From Ampelocalamus luodianensis (Eukaryota > Streptophyta > Magnoliopsida > Poales > Poaceae), in the NCBI GenBank assembly GCA_036346255.1, contig CM070639.1:6954001-7018000 (forward strand): DNA of 64,000 nucleotides, read 5' to 3'. A program made the position numbers and the translations under genes. Each line of letters begins with the position of its first letter. The first letter of the stretch is position 1. The notes under the pieces are model-generated. The model was not told the DNA's origin, did no database searches, and worked only from the letters and a program-made list of their open reading frames with translations. Shown here in pieces: positions 33,894 through 47,314 of the stretch.

Positions 33894-35076
33894 GTTTCAT
33901 CTCATCGAGGTGATGCTGCTATTGCATCTTCTGTCCTTGCCAATGCTTTGGAGTCCTGTGAAACTCAGTTTGGTCAGATTCAAGCTCAAATGAGCAACCT
34001 TCAGGCCCAGTTGTGTCAGCTGTAGACATCTTCCGGAGGGTCCACCGGTTTTATTGCACCATCACATCCTGTGTTAGGTCCTTCACTCCCATGGGTGTTG
34101 CATTCAGGGGCTTCTTTCTATGCGACATCTGATGCATCTCAGCTCACATCATGTCGTCCTGCTGCAAAAGGTATTAAGATTCAGACAGCTGATGGAACGT
34201 CATGCACAGTCACTCATCAAGGGACTCTTTCCACCTCCCACCTCGCAGTTTTAGATGTCTCACTTGTCCCTACGCGCTCCATGAATATCATCTCTGTCGG
34301 GTAGCTCGCATATATGAACTATTTTGTTGGGTTTGATGATAGCTCTTGCTTTATGCAAGATCGTCAAACAAGAGTTGTCATCGATACATACCATCGTAAG
34401 AGGGGTTCTGCGGGGCTCTATGTTCTTGATCGTCTGAGTCCCCCTTTCCTCCATTTCTGGTACTGCTCCTGCTCCTATTCCTTTATCCTCTGTTGTTGGT
34501 CCATCTACTCTTTGCCCTTCTGCATCTACTTCTGTTTGCAAGTCTTTTCCTCAATGGCATCATCGCTTGGGACACTTGTGTGGCTCACGCTTCTCTATCT
34601 TGATTCATCAAGGTGTTCTTGGTCCTGTTTTTGTTAACACCCATTTTCAGTGCAAGGGTTATAGACTTGGCAAGCAAGTACAACTTCCGTATCCCTCCAG
34701 CTTTTCTAGATCTGATCATCCCTTTGATTTGGTCCATTCGGATGTTTGGGGTCCTTCTCCATTTGCTTCGAATGGTGGTCACAATTACTATGTCATATTT
34801 ATTGATGACCACACTTGACACACTTGGATCTACTTCATGAAACACCGTTCACAATGATTTCTATCTATCAGTCTTTTGCTCAGATGATCATACTCGGTTC
34901 TCTTCTGTCATTCGTGTTTTTCGTTCTGACTCTGGAGGAGAGTATCTTTCATCAGCTTTTTGTTAGTTCATTTCTTCTGAGTGTACTCTTCCTCAGCTCT
35001 CGTGTCCTAGTGCTCATGCTTAGAATGGTGTTTCTAAGCACAAGCACCGTCATATCATTGAGATTGCCTGTACTTT
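33894..35076 (+). pseudogene. Copia protease and integrase region (5' part)
   Basis: Continues SSVLANALESCETQFGQIQA, a linker typical of grass Copia elements, then a protease-like WVLHSGASFYATS in which the catalytic Asp of the D-S-G motif is His. Integrase follows: LVHSDVWGPSPFASNGGHNY, then YVIFIDDHT-stop. Later segments (RVFRSDSGGEYLS in another frame) mark the integrase core Asp. Several frameshifts. No CCHC zinc knuckle or gag is present upstream. Confidence 0.85.
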
Positions 35077-38000
35077 TGTGAGACCCCGGTTTATTAAGCT
35101 TGTAACACTTAACCTTCCACTGGTTCTAGTATCACAAACAGAATAAACCGCGCCTCGATGGACATGTGCTTCCCAGGAATTGCAGCACACATTCATCATA
35201 CAAAGCATGCATCATTTCCATACAAGGTAATACAACAAGTCTACCAAAGGACATACATAACATAAGTTATTACAGGACAGCCGACCGGCCAAATGACATA
35301 AGTATCAAGTAACAGCGGAAGCAAGAGGTGCCATAAGATGGCTTAAACCAAAAGACGACCGGTTAGCCACATAACACCACAGGGCAACCGACCGGGCCGC
35401 CAAGCTAATCGCCCCACACACTGCCACAGCACAACTCACAAAAGTGAGGCCCTTCGGGCTCACCTTCTTCCTCTGCACACAACAAGCAATGTAGGTGAGT
35501 ACAATAATGTACTCGCAAGACTTACGAGTAACAAGCCTATACATAGCTACATGAAAGCTGTATCAAAGGAAGGTTGGTTATATGGTTATTTGGACGCATA
35601 AAGCAAGTTTCATTTGCAATAATGTAATAGATTGAAGGCAATTTGACAAATCAGTTTTTAAGCATTGAAATAACAGCGAGTAACAATAGTTATCAAGTAA
35701 CCACCTAGAAGTGACTAACCCCTTTAGCCACCACAAATAGCACGAACCCCAGATTCATACCACCCATCAAGTTTTAATTAAAAAGGTTGTAGTCTAACTC
35801 TTGAAAAACTTATCCAAGCGTGTCCATAACCTAGGACGAGGCTATTCGAATAGATCAAACCCTGCAGGGGTGTACCAATGTACCCACACTTTAGACCGCC
35901 TTTTTGCCAAGCTATTAAACACACTTCCTTTGGTATGCCGGCACGGCTAAGTCCTACGAACCCTTTCTAATGGAATATGCTAATCAAGAGACGCACGTAT
36001 GGTGGTTAATCCTTAGTGATCTGTCGACAGAATATGGATCACAAGGACCCATACGTGGAGCAGGACACACCGGCCTCGGCGGTGCTCCTCTCCCCACAAA
36101 CATGTCCATGTTGCACATAATTAAATGTGCAACCCACCACACGACTCATTAATTAACACAGCCCAAAGTACTCAGCTAAGAGAGGTCCCATATCCCTCTA
36201 GTGTGGTTAGCACGCACAGAAATGCTCGGATAACAGGTACTCACAAGTAGTTCGGTCCTTAATTGACCCGGGCACCATTCCAATCACACCCAAAAGATCA
36301 CACCATCTTACCATTGTGCCCAAGTCTAAATTGTTTTCATTTTCAGTTTTAGTTTTGCAATTTAGACATAGCACAAGGTAGAGATCATAATAAGTTTGTG
36401 TGATCAAAGTTATCGACAAGTCGATAACCGCCCATTTCTACCGATAGCTAAGCATGGCTAAGCAACAAACTCGTAAACTACTAAGTGACAAGGGTTCATC
36501 CAGCGAACCCAAAATCACAGCAAGTAATCCTAGGCTTCAGTAGTAGAGGGATAAACATCTCCTACTGATAATGCATCTACTAGGTGAACTATCGTCAATA
36601 GTTAAAACAGCATAGCAATGCATACATAGAATTTGCAAACAATATATTAGAATTTGAAAATAGTAGGATCAACATGGTCAAATGATACTACATCTGCTTG
36701 CCTTGCTGGAGTGTAGGATCTGATGGCTGTGGCTCGGAATTATTATCAATATAGTCTTCGGAACCTAACGCGAAAATGTGATAAACCAATAAGAACGAAG
36801 AATACCAAATAAACTCCAACAGGAAAAGACTTTCAAATCTAATGAAATTTATACAGCAGCTAGGGGATAATTTTAGACAATTTTAGGAACAAGAATCATG
36901 CAATTTGGATTCAAGATGCAAAAGATATAGATAAAATACTCTTTCTCAGCCTATCAATTTACCAAATTAATTTTTGGTACTGTTCATGGCGAAAATTTTC
37001 AGAAGGATCTAAGGTCTGAAATTTTTACAGCAGGTAGATTATGACATCCTAATAACAGCAAAGTTGAGTTTACTAAATTTGGAGTTATAGTGATTTATTT
37101 ATGATTTTTCTAAGTTGTAAATCTATTGCAAGTCATTTTACAGAAATAAATCCATGTTCAAATCCTATCTTACATTAAAGCACACTAACAGAGAAATTTA
37201 ACAAAATTGATTTTGCACAAATTGGGAATCTATAGTAAAAGATATGCATTTTTCAAGTTTTATTTCTATTTTTGGAATATTCTAAAGGCAGGAATCAAGT
37301 TATTTTAGTTACAAGATTTTCTGATACTGAAATATGACTGAATGCATTTTTATATTAAACTCTAGTGTCATAAGATTTTATCGCAGTTGGAATTACCTAA
37401 AAAGTAGTTAACAGGAATTAGTTATGAGTTTTTAAAGTTCAAAATGCAATTTTTAGTTGATAAACAAAAGCCTACAGAAATAGATTCAAACTTAACAGAA
37501 ATAAGCGACGTGGACGCTTAAGAACCTTTGATCTCAAATCCTACGGCTCACGCGCGCCGGGAACAGCGCACGCGCGCGATCCCTAAAAGGAATCCACCGT
37601 TGGATCAAGATCCAACGGCTCACGCGGAGGGATGCATTCGGACGGTGCGGCTACCGCAGCCAACCACAATCGTAGATCTGAAGATGGACGGATCAGATCG
37701 CACTCCCCTTCGGATGGTCCGATTGCGTTCACGATCACGACCGCAGATCAAGCGATGGACGACCTAGAATGATTTAGGCAACCGGATGGTCCGAATGCAT
37801 ACAAGATCAGGGCCGTTGATCACGGAATCGACGGTCCACAATCGACAAAGTGCTACGCACGGGACTTAAGTGCGCGAGGAGGATTTTAATGCATGGGTCC
37901 ACTGTCAGTGAGACAGAGGGCAATTAGGACAGTGATTAATCACTGAAAACTAATGATTAGTGATGATTAGCAATTAAATGTGTCCTAATAAGCCCACACA

Positions 38001-40071
38001 GAGGTGGATTAAAGAGATGGGGGCCCACCTGGCAGTGACACAAACTGTCGGCTAAGACACATTAATTGCTAACCAATTATTAACAATTAATGACCCCTGA
38101 GCCGCGGCTTAAGGCCTACGGGCCCACATGCCAGTGACACAACGAACCAGATTAGGACATGATTAATGCACCTAATGATTAGCAATAATCGGGCAATTAA
38201 TGTGTCCTAAATAAGTGACGAAAACGGGGATTTCGCCGGCACACTTCCGAGCGGGTTCAACGGCTTGTCGCCGGCGACTCCGGCCGCGGCGGCGCCAACC
38301 AAAAACTAAAATGGAACCGCAATAACACTACGAACCTAAGGGTGACCACCTCGCCGGCGGTGAGGAACCAGAACGCCGGCTAGCCGGAAAAACAAAAATG
38401 GAGCTTTTACTGCTACGCACAAAAATAGCAAAATGCTCCGCTGCAGTCCAAAGAAGCGTGTGCCAAAGCCTCTAGGGACTAATAAGAAGCTACCTTAATG
38501 AAGAGAAGCTTCGAAGATGGTCCGAGAAGGTCTCACCACGACGGAGCTTGCCGGACTCGAGGAAGAAGATATGAAAATAGAGATCTGAGCCAAAATGAAC
38601 ACCACGGGTGGTCAAGATAGCTACACAATAGCCCACATAAGCTTCATGAGTAATTAATTGAGGAATAGAGCACTTATCGGAGCTGAGGAAGAAAATGAAC
38701 AAATTCGGCCGAATTTGAATAAACCCCAAATTGGATAATTCCTGCGAATCAAATCCAAGATTAAGTGAGGGGATATGTTCAAGATAGAGAGGAGGTTAAC
38801 TTGGTGTAAATAATTACGAAGGAGAATCACTGGAACACCAAGAACACCAATGGAGCTCTACGGTTCAGCAATGGTGGTTTGGGGGTTCTTGAGGAGTTAA
38901 GCTCCAAAGCGAAAATGGAGCTCGAGGGTGGTGTAAAGGGATACCAGTAGGTATTGAAGGTGCTTATAAGGCTTTGAGAATATTAGGGCTTGCCAAAAGA
39001 GCTTTTCGGAAGGCATGGTGCAAAGCTCAAGACACAAGGCATGGCCGACAAGCATAAAGAGGTAGATGGTGCACTAGGGCAAGGTATGGCCGAAAGTGTC
39101 TCCCCCAACTCTTAATGTCGACTAGGCGTAGTAGGGAGCATGAAATGACATCCCCATGCCCTACACTGCTTTTACGGCGGAGGTTGAAGATGACCAGAGA
39201 AAAAGCTCGAGCGAATAAGGACCCTTGGATTTTAATCGGACGGCTGACAACGCGCCACACCTCTGAGATTTGAAAATAAAGGAATAGATCGGGAGCCCTT
39301 GGATGAGAAACGAACGGCTCAGATTTAAACAAAACAACCGGAAGGTCCGAATGTCTCAGAGGATCTGGGCGGTTGGATAGGGATCCAACGGTTCAAAAGG
39401 GATAAAACATCTGCACGGTCCGAATGCTCACACAAACATGGGCCGCGCGATAGGGATCCAACGGTGGAGATTAGACGCGCGATTTTAAAAGAGGCTCGGT
39501 GCAGTTAGTTGACTGGACCGAGTCAAGAGGCTCGAGCCCGAGTCTGATCCGAACCCCAAGAACAGTGAAATTAGATTTTGAGTTTTAAACTGAACTGGAA
39601 CTTTGAGGATTTATTTGAGATAGCGAAACAACTCCAAAAATTATGAAATTTTTGCTGGAGCTTGCTAACTCAGATATTTTCCTTGTATAAAATTTTCAGA
39701 GGTTTTTATGCTTCGCAGTTTCCTCCAAAAATAATGCAAGGCTCTGGTTTAAAGTTTTGACTGAAAGTCAAACAGGTTTGACTGTCCTCTAAAAATATTC
39801 AAACAATTTCTAAAAATTGTGAAATTTTTCAGAGGGGCCACATACCTTCACAGGAACTTAGGAAAAATATTTCCCATTGATGTTCACCAGATTTGAGATG
39901 AATGTTTTTGGAAGACAAGGTTTTGATCAAAAGACTTGTGGCTTTGTATTTCCATAACTTCTTGTACAAGAATTGTTCAAAGCATACAGGAAATACATGA
40001 TGTAAGAAAAAGTTTTAATTTCTACTCATTTTCTTACATTTGAAACACAAGTCCAATATTGGGATGTTACA
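35077..40071 (-). mobile_element. 5-kb LTR-type element in the Copia integrase, TSD ACTTT
   Basis: Exact 5-bp duplications ACTTT at 35072-35076 and 40072-40076. On the plus strand it starts TGTGAGACCCCGG and ends GGGATGTTACA (TG...CA); on the minus strand it begins TGTAACATCCCAATATTGG, like the element at 9287. The Copia reading (IEIACTF, then LISSFVP) is continuous if the segment is removed. The interior is non-coding, with repeated GGTCCGAATGC/GGATCCAACGG motifs and a GC-rich part near 38230-38400. No second LTR or gag-pol was found. It is a large solo LTR or a non-autonomous retroelement. Confidence 0.85.
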
Positions 40072-40076
40072 ACTTT

Positions 40077-41414
40077 TCTCATTTCCTCTTTTGTCCCCTC
40101 ACTTCTAGGGGAATTAGTCTCTATGGCAGTCTATCTCATCAACCATCAGCCCTCTTCTAAGCTTCAGGGCAAGTGTCTTGGCAAGATCCTGTACAGAGCA
40201 CCTGCTCGCTATGCTCATCTTCGTGTCTTTGGTTGTCTACTATGTCCTACTAGCACCTCGTGAGCGCACAAAGCTAAGCGCTCAATCGGTTGAGTGTCTT
40301 CTTGGGTTATAGTCCTGAGCATAAAGGCTATTGTTGCTATGATCATTCAGCACATCGCATTCACATCTCTCGTGATGTGACCTTTGAGGAGGGTCACCCC
40401 TTCTTTTTATCATCCTTCTACACATACCACTCATTCCACATATTCCATCTCTTTTTTGTGTCTACCTCTCATTCCTTCTCCAGATACAATTTCTCCACTA
40501 GTTTCACCTTCTAGTGTGTCTCCTCCACCAGCTACACTAGTTTCTGATACCTCCACTTTTCCCTTTCACTATAGTCGCTGATAGAGAATTCCTTCTGATC
40601 CTCAGACTTCCATTCCTCTTGAACCTGCTGATCCTCAGTCCTCCTCTCCTCCACTTAACCCACTGGTTAGTACCACTGACTCCGATGATCGTTCTACTAT
40701 ATCACGGTATGCCCTACATGATCATTTTTCTATTTAGGCGCCAGAGAAATGGGGGTTTTCTCGTGCAAGTGCAGTATTTGAGCCGAGTACCTATCAGGAG
40801 GCAGTCAATATACCTAAGTGGCAGTTGGCTATGATTAAGGAGCTTACAGCATTATAGTGTACATACACTTGGGATCTTGTTCCGCTACCATCTGGAGATA
40901 TTCCTATAACTTGCAAGTGGGTGTACAAAGTAAAGAACAAGTTAGATGGTTCAGTGAAGCAATACAAGGCTCATCTTGTTGCAAGAGGTTTTCAGTAGAC
41001 TTATGGTCGAGATTATGATGAGACTTTTGTTCTAGTTGCTTATATGACTACAGTCCGTACTCTTATTGTTGTTGCAGCAGTACGCTCATGGACTATATCC
41101 CAGATGGATGTCAAGAATGCCTTTCTCCATGGTGATCTACATGAGGTCTATATGCAGCCACCCTAGGTGTTTAGGCTCCTACAAGCTATGTTTGCCGTCT
41201 TAGGTGTGCTCCATATAGTCTCAAGCAGGCTCCTCGTGCTTGGTTTGAACGTTTCTATTCTGTTATTCGAGTTGCTGATTTCACTCCAAGTGAGCATGAC
41301 CCTGCCTTATTTATTCAAACTTCTCAATGGGGTCGTACTTTGCTTCTACTATATGTAGATGATATGTTGATCACAGAAGATGACATGGACTATGTGGCCT
41401 TTGTCAAGAAGAAA
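40077..41414 (+). pseudogene. Copia integrase 3' part and reverse transcriptase (5' part)
   Basis: LISSFVPSLLGELVSMAVYL is integrase C-terminal sequence. HLRVFGCLLCPT and SVFLGYSPEHKGYCCYDHSA are the Copia linker. Reverse transcriptase starts near 40860 (TCKWVYKVKNKLDGSVKQYK, AHLVARGFQ-stop) and contains SQMDVKNAFLHGDLHEVYMQ and the catalytic LLLYVDDMLI (YVDD). At least four in-frame stops. It is interrupted after DYVAFVKK by the hAT element. Confidence 0.9.
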
Positions 41415-44400
41415 GGGTTCTAAAAGTCGGTCTAAGGCGCCGACTACGCACGAGTCGGGGCTCTCCCATGGCGATTTCCACCGAGGTGGCGCCCTAGGCG
41501 GGACTGGTGCCGAGGCGGTCAACGGCGGTCCTCTGCGGCTGTAGGCGAGGCGTGCACCGAGGCGGAAGATAAGAAGAACAGCGCCCGACTCCCCGACCAC
41601 TTCATCCACTCGTTGCGGCGCGCTAGGGTTCGGCCTCCCCCGCCGCCGCATCAAGCTCGCCCTAGGTTCCGGCCATCTTGCATTGCCGGTTGGACCTTGC
41701 CGCCGACGAATCGAGCTCACCACCGCAAAAACGCGCTCGTTCCACCATCGAATCGAGGTACGTTCGTCTCTTCCTTCTGCTCCCCCGCCGCCGACCTCCC
41801 CTCTCTGCTCTCGCTCCTCTCTGGTCACCCCTCCCGCGCCGCCGCCCTCCCCTTGCGATGCTCCACTCTCTGCTCCCTCTCCCGCGCCGCTGCTTTCCCC
41901 TCTCCCCTCTCTTCTCAGTTCTCCCACGCCGCCGTCCTCTCCTCCTCCGATGCCCCTTTCTCTGCTCAGTTCTCTCGCGTCGCCGCCCTCCCCTCCTCCT
42001 CTCTTCTCAGTTCTCCCGCGCCGCCGCCCTCCCCTTCTCTGCCCCACCCTCGCACCACTGCCCTCCCCTCCCCTCTCTTCCCTTTCCCCCTCAGTCTCTG
42101 CTGTTGTCTGCTCTACTTCCTTCCCTTCTCTGCTCCCCCTAGCGCCGCAGCTCGTAGCTCCCCCTTAGTCCCTTCTCTGCTGCTCTGCTAATTGATATTG
42201 ATTGAATTGATGAATTCTTCTGAAGACTGAATGTGTTGAATGTTTGAATGTGTCTCAGGTTCAGGTCAAGTGGTTGACAAACTGGAAACTCTTGGAGTCT
42301 TGGTTGTGAATTTGTGCACTTGTGCTGAAGCCTGAAAGTCTGAAACTGCTGAATGTTGATTCTGATTTCTGAATGTGTTGAATGTCTGAAATCTGAATGT
42401 TGTGCCTGTGAATCAGTGAATGCTTTGAAATTTTGAATGGTTGTGCTCTGAAACTGTTGATTCTGAATGTGCTATTGTGCTGAATTTGAATGTCTGTCTT
42501 GCATATTTTTGGCTCTCTGTTTACATAACAGTGATACATATGCTTGCATATTGCCATATTCTAGAATCTGGATACTGGATCTCAGTTAATCAGTTTATTG
42601 TTTACATATGTGATATGTTGGATTGTTGGGAGCATATGCTTACATAGTTACATTCGCTGAATTGCTGATTGCTTACAAAGTTACAACTTACAAGTACAGT
42701 GTATATGCTGAATTGCTGATTGCTTACAAAGTTACAACTTATAAAGTTACAAGCATATGCTTTTCGCTCTCAAATTACGTTGTTAAGAGATAAATTAAGC
42801 TAGCTTAGTGTGTGATATGTATGTTATGACTTATTGTTGATTTATCATTTTGTCAAGATGTCATCCGTTGCTTCCGGAGGTGCGACAAGTTCAAGCGTCC
42901 TAAAGAGGAATTCTGAAGATATAGGATGGGAATTTGGATATTTAGATGATCCAAATAACTTGGATAAAGTGAAGTGTCGCTCGTGTCAAAAGGTAATTCA
43001 CGGAGGAGTGTATAGGCTCAAACAACATATTGGTCATATTCACGGGAACGTTGCTAGATGTCCAAAGTCCACACAACAAGAACAAACGAAATGTAGGAAG
43101 TTTATAGAGGATGCACAAGCATTGAAGAAGGCAAAAGAGCAAGAGCTTAGAAAACAAGTGACAATTGAAAAAGAAGATGACCCTAATCAAGATGAAGAGC
43201 TTGAAGTTGTTGGAGGCTCGGCACCTCGTACATTAGGGCCAATGGATAAGTTTGCTTGCCCTATTGATACTTCTATTGCTTTGACAACCCGACAATAAAA
43301 TATTAAAGATGCACTTTGGAAAGAAAGGAATCATAAGGTGAAGCAATATGTTGTGAGATGGTTTTATGCTCATGGTATAATTTGTTTGCAACTCTCATTC
43401 TCTCATGAGTCATGATTGCTATCATTTCGTTGAACTTTTTATTGTTATCCTCATATTGTATTATATATTTATATGTTTTTAACTTTTTATGTTTAGGTAT
43501 CTCTTTCAATGCCATCAACAATGACAAGTTCAAACAAATGTGTGAGGCTATTGGTCGCTTTGGATCGGGTTTGTAGGTCCTTCTCAATATGATTGTCGGG
43601 AGAAGTTGTTGAAGGAGGAAGTGGAAAGAACAAAGGATTTGTTGAAGACATATGAAGAAGAGAGAGCTTTGACTGGGTGCTCCATCATGACCGATGCTTG
43701 GACCGATCAAAAGAGAAGGAGCATCATGAATGTGTGTGTGCATTGCAAATTGGGGACAAACTTCATAGAATCAAAGGAGGCGCGGATTATACACACACAA
43801 GTGAGTACATCTTCGAGTACCTGGATACTTGCATTGAATAACTAGGTCCAACAAATGTTGTGAAAGTAGTCACGGACAATACTTCCAACAACATGGGAGC
43901 AAAGACATTATTGAAGGATAAGAGACCAAATATCTTTTAGAGCTCATGTGCAACTCACACCATTAACTTGATGCTAGAAGCAATTGTCAAGAATATGCCA
44001 AAATATAAGAAGACAATCGATCAAGCAAAGGCATTCACCATATTTGTCTACGCACATCATAGGACATTGGCCTTGATGAGGAAACACACAAAGAGAAGAG
44101 ATATAATAAGGCCCGGGGTGACTAGATTTGCATCGACTTTTCTTACTTTGCAAAGTTTGATTGAGAAGAAGGACGCACTAAGGTCGATGGCACTTAGTTC
44201 GAAATTGGAGGATAGCACTCACACTAAAACACAAAAAGGCAAAACGGCAACTAATACACTAATGAGTATGGCCTTTTGGAATAGTGTGTCCACTTGTTTG
44301 AAGGTATAGCAAAGCATCATATTCTTGTGAATATGTGATTTCTATTATGTCATTCTTGCCTATTATGTCATAACCTTGTATATTGCATTGATTGAAGGTT

Positions 44401-46079
44401 TTTGAACCATTGGTGAAAGCTCTTCGCATGGTAGATGGGGATGGTCCATCTTTGGCATTTGTTTATGGAGAAATACTACAAGCAAAGAAGCAAATCAAGG
44501 AGGCCTTGAACAATTTGGAGAACAAATATAAATTGATCATGGATGCAATTGATGTAAAGATGGCAGGGAGGCTTGATTCTGCATTACACTTGACAACGTA
44601 CCTTTTGAATCCACATTATAGTTACAACGATAAAACCATCTTACAAGATACAAATCTCTTTGAAATATTTTATCATGGTCATGATGAAATGCAAGCTCAA
44701 GTGCTTAATGAGGACTGGCATAAGTTTAAAGATCAAGAAGGGGTCTTTCGGAAACCTACCGCCAAACTTGGATATCAAAAAAACAATTTTAATCCCGGTA
44801 AACTTGTGCTCACAATCATGATTTCAACTCGATGCATGCTTATTTAACCATTTGTCTTGTACTAATTTTCTTCTACTTTTCCTAATGGCTAGCAACATGA
44901 TGGTCTACTTTTGGATATCAAGTTCCTACTTTGCAAAGAATGGCCATAAGAATTCTCTCCTTGACCTCAAGTTCATCCGGATGTGAAAGAAATTGGAGCA
45001 CTTTTGATATGGTGAGTCTTAACTCTCAACTATAAAGCATAAACTATCTCATTCAGTCATTCTCAATATGTCAACTATGTAACTTACTACACTCCACTTT
45101 GCAATTCATAGATACACACAAAGAGAAGAAATAAGCTAGATGTGAAATGTCTCAACAATCTAGTCTATGTTCAATTCAATGCAAGATTGTTGAGCAAAAA
45201 AGAGAAAAGCGATGTGAAGAACATCGATGTCATTCTAGCTTCGGATGCTACACAAGCTCAAGGGTGGATAATTGAAGGTGGTGATGATGATCAAGAGGTT
45301 GAGACCGGTACGGGGCTTACATGGAAGGTCATTGATGAAGCATCTGGGGGCTAGTGAAGCCATGCAACCTCGTAGGAGCACAAAAGTGAGAGACTTCTAT
45401 GAAGATGATTTCTCATCAGATTCCGAAGAGGATGTTAACAAGGGGGAGGACGACATTGAGTTCGAGTCCGACCAAGATGAAGTGGTTGTTACCAAGAATT
45501 ATGAGGAGGACGAAGACACTAACTCTTGATTAACAGATTGACTATCTTAGCAATTCATCACAAACTCTATTAGTATTTTGCTTGCTATATGGAGTTGGCA
45601 CTGTCATGTTATGAACTTATGATATTTTGATTATTTTCTATGTCAAGTATTTGAATTGTGTGGTTGAATATGTTTCATACCTTCATAGTTTCATTCATTC
45701 GTCAATCATTCATACATTTTTTCTAATACAACACAGTAGCAAAATAACTCATCATTGATTAAATATGTAGGTTTACATCATTATTTGATTAGAATATATA
45801 CATGATACATGTTTACATCAAGCTCTTGGAGCCTTGGAGAGGAGATAATATACATGACTACATCAAATTGCACATGTCTTGCTTCTTCAGGTAATTTTCC
45901 TTCTATCTTGCTCAATTTGATGCCTGATGCTTGTTCAGTTCATCAAATTATTCCTGTTGTGAGCTTATTTGCATTGTAATCAAGCCGACCGCCTGGGCAC
46001 CGCCTAGGCGCCGCCTAGTCCGCCTAGGCCCTAGGCCCCGGGCCACCGCCCGCCTAGCACCTAGTGCTTTCTTGAACCT
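41415..46079 (+). mobile_element. hAT transposon (4.7 kb) inside the Copia reverse transcriptase
   Basis: Termini GGGTTCTAAAAG and (inverted) AGGTTCAAGAAAG. 8-bp flanks AGAAGAAA (41407-41414) and TGAAGAAA (46080-46087) differ at one base. Subterminal regions are rich in GCCTAGGCGG-type repeats on both ends (41430-41560, 45990-46060), a feature of hAT transposase binding regions. A GC-rich leader (41590-42190) precedes the transposase. The transposase is decayed, so the element is probably immobile unless helped in trans. Confidence 0.87.
42852..45529 (+). pseudogene. hAT transposase with BED zinc finger, decayed
   Basis: The N-terminal frame (42852-43296) holds a BED-type finger: KCRSCQ, then YRLKQHIGHIHGN (C-x2-C...H-x4-H). 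It meets a stop at 43296-43298 in what should be continuous sequence, then an intron-like gap at 43374-43497. The DUF659-like/catalytic part follows: LTGCSIMTDAWTDQKRRSIM, VVKVVTDNTSNNMGAK, then SSCATHTINLMLEAIVKN. Stops lie at about 43841, and at 43938 where TAG replaces a Trp codon. Further pieces are RRDIIRPGVTRFASTFLTLQ and LVKALRMVDGDGPSLAFVYG. The C-terminal exon (45119-45354) has NKLDVKCLNNLVYVQFNARL, the hAT dimerisation tail. A frameshift lies near 43575. Confidence 0.87.
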
Positions 46080-47010
46080 TGAAGAAATGGAGTGAACAGT
46101 TTATGATGTCAGATTTGGGACCATTGAGTTATTTTCTGGGGATTGAGGTTGATTCTGATGGCGCTGGCTACTATCTTTCTCAGCATCACTACGTTCAGGA
46201 TCTGCTTGCTCGCTCTGGTACGATTGATACTCGCAATGCTGCCACACCCATGCAGCTCCACCTGCAGCTTCGCCCTACAGACGGTGTACCACTGATAGAT
46301 CCTTCCCGCTATCATCAGGTCGTTGGAAGCCTTATTTACCTCACTGTCACCAGACCAAACGATGTTCATGATGTTCATGTGCTCGGCCAGTTTGTCAGTG
46401 CTCCCACCTCAGTCCACTATGGTCATATTCTTCGTGTACTGAGATACTTGAGGGGGACTAAGTCCAAATGCCTGTTCTATGTCAATTCGAGTCAACTCCA
46501 GATCCACGCTTACCCTAACTCCACTTGGGCAAGTGATCATGTTGATCGTCGATCTATCACTAGCTACTGCATCTCTCTTGGTACTTCGCTCATTGCCTGG
46601 AAGTCCAAGAAGCAGAATGCGGTGCCATGATCTAGTGCAGAGGTTGAGCTTCGAGCCCTTGCCGCTACCACCTCGGAGATTGTTTGGCTTCGATGGCTTT
46701 TGCCTATCTTGGTGTTCTTTGCGATAATCCTACACATTTGTTTTGTGACAATACAAGTACCATTTAGATTGCTAGTGATCTGGTCAAGCACGAGCTGACA
46801 AAGCACATTAGTGTTGATGCATCATTCACACGATCTCATTGTCAGCAGTCTACCATCAACCTCTAGTATGTACCCTTAGAGCTTCAAGTTGCAGATTTTT
46901 TTCACTAAGACTCAGACTCGAGAACAGCAACGGATTCATCTACTCAAACTCAGTGCATCAGATCCTCTTGATTATAAGATACTCCGATGCGACTTGATTG
47001 AAAAAAATTA
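46080..47010 (+). pseudogene. Copia reverse transcriptase 3' part and RNase H
   Basis: KKWSEQFMMSDLGPLSYFLG continues the reverse transcriptase from before the hAT insertion. VVGSLIYLTVTRPNDVHDVH and ILRVLRYLRGTKSK lead into RNase H (SNSTWASDHVDRRSITSYCI is the derived form of the usual D-A-D-W-A start). AEVELRALAATTSEIVWLRW follows in another frame. The C terminus reads QSTINL and VADFFTKTQTREQQRIHLLK. Stops and frameshifts are present (for example TGA at 46628). Confidence 0.87.
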
Positions 47011-47246
47011 ATGGAAACTCTTTTTTTCTATATACCCTTTTTCATATATAAAAAGAAGTATATACACAAATTTTGTTATAAAAAGTGGATTTTAATGAAA
47101 TTTTTCATAGAACTCATCTCGGGGTATCTTATAATCATTATTGAAGTATGCTCAAATTGGTAAAGATATAGCACCATATGATTTAAATGGTATATAAGAA
47201 GTGGCCGTATGCACTCCCAGGAATACCATACCATTTTCATACATAC

Positions 47247-47247
<1 letters not shown>

Positions 47248-47310
<63 letters not shown>
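47248..47310. repeat. (TAA)n microsatellite
   Basis: About 21 units of TAA, immediately before the surviving part of the Copia 3' LTR. The LTR itself contains AATAATGAATAAG at this point, which may have seeded the expansion. Confidence 0.97.

Positions 47311-47314
<4 letters not shown>

Noticed and set aside
33097..33993. 298-residue frame treated as a gene
   Set aside because: Composition-driven Ser/Cys-rich frame over tandem repeats; it overlaps the APX fragment in a different frame.
41613..42191. Several overlapping Ser/Pro-rich and Arg/Gly-rich frames
   Set aside because: Low-complexity CT-rich leader of the hAT element, open in many frames by composition.
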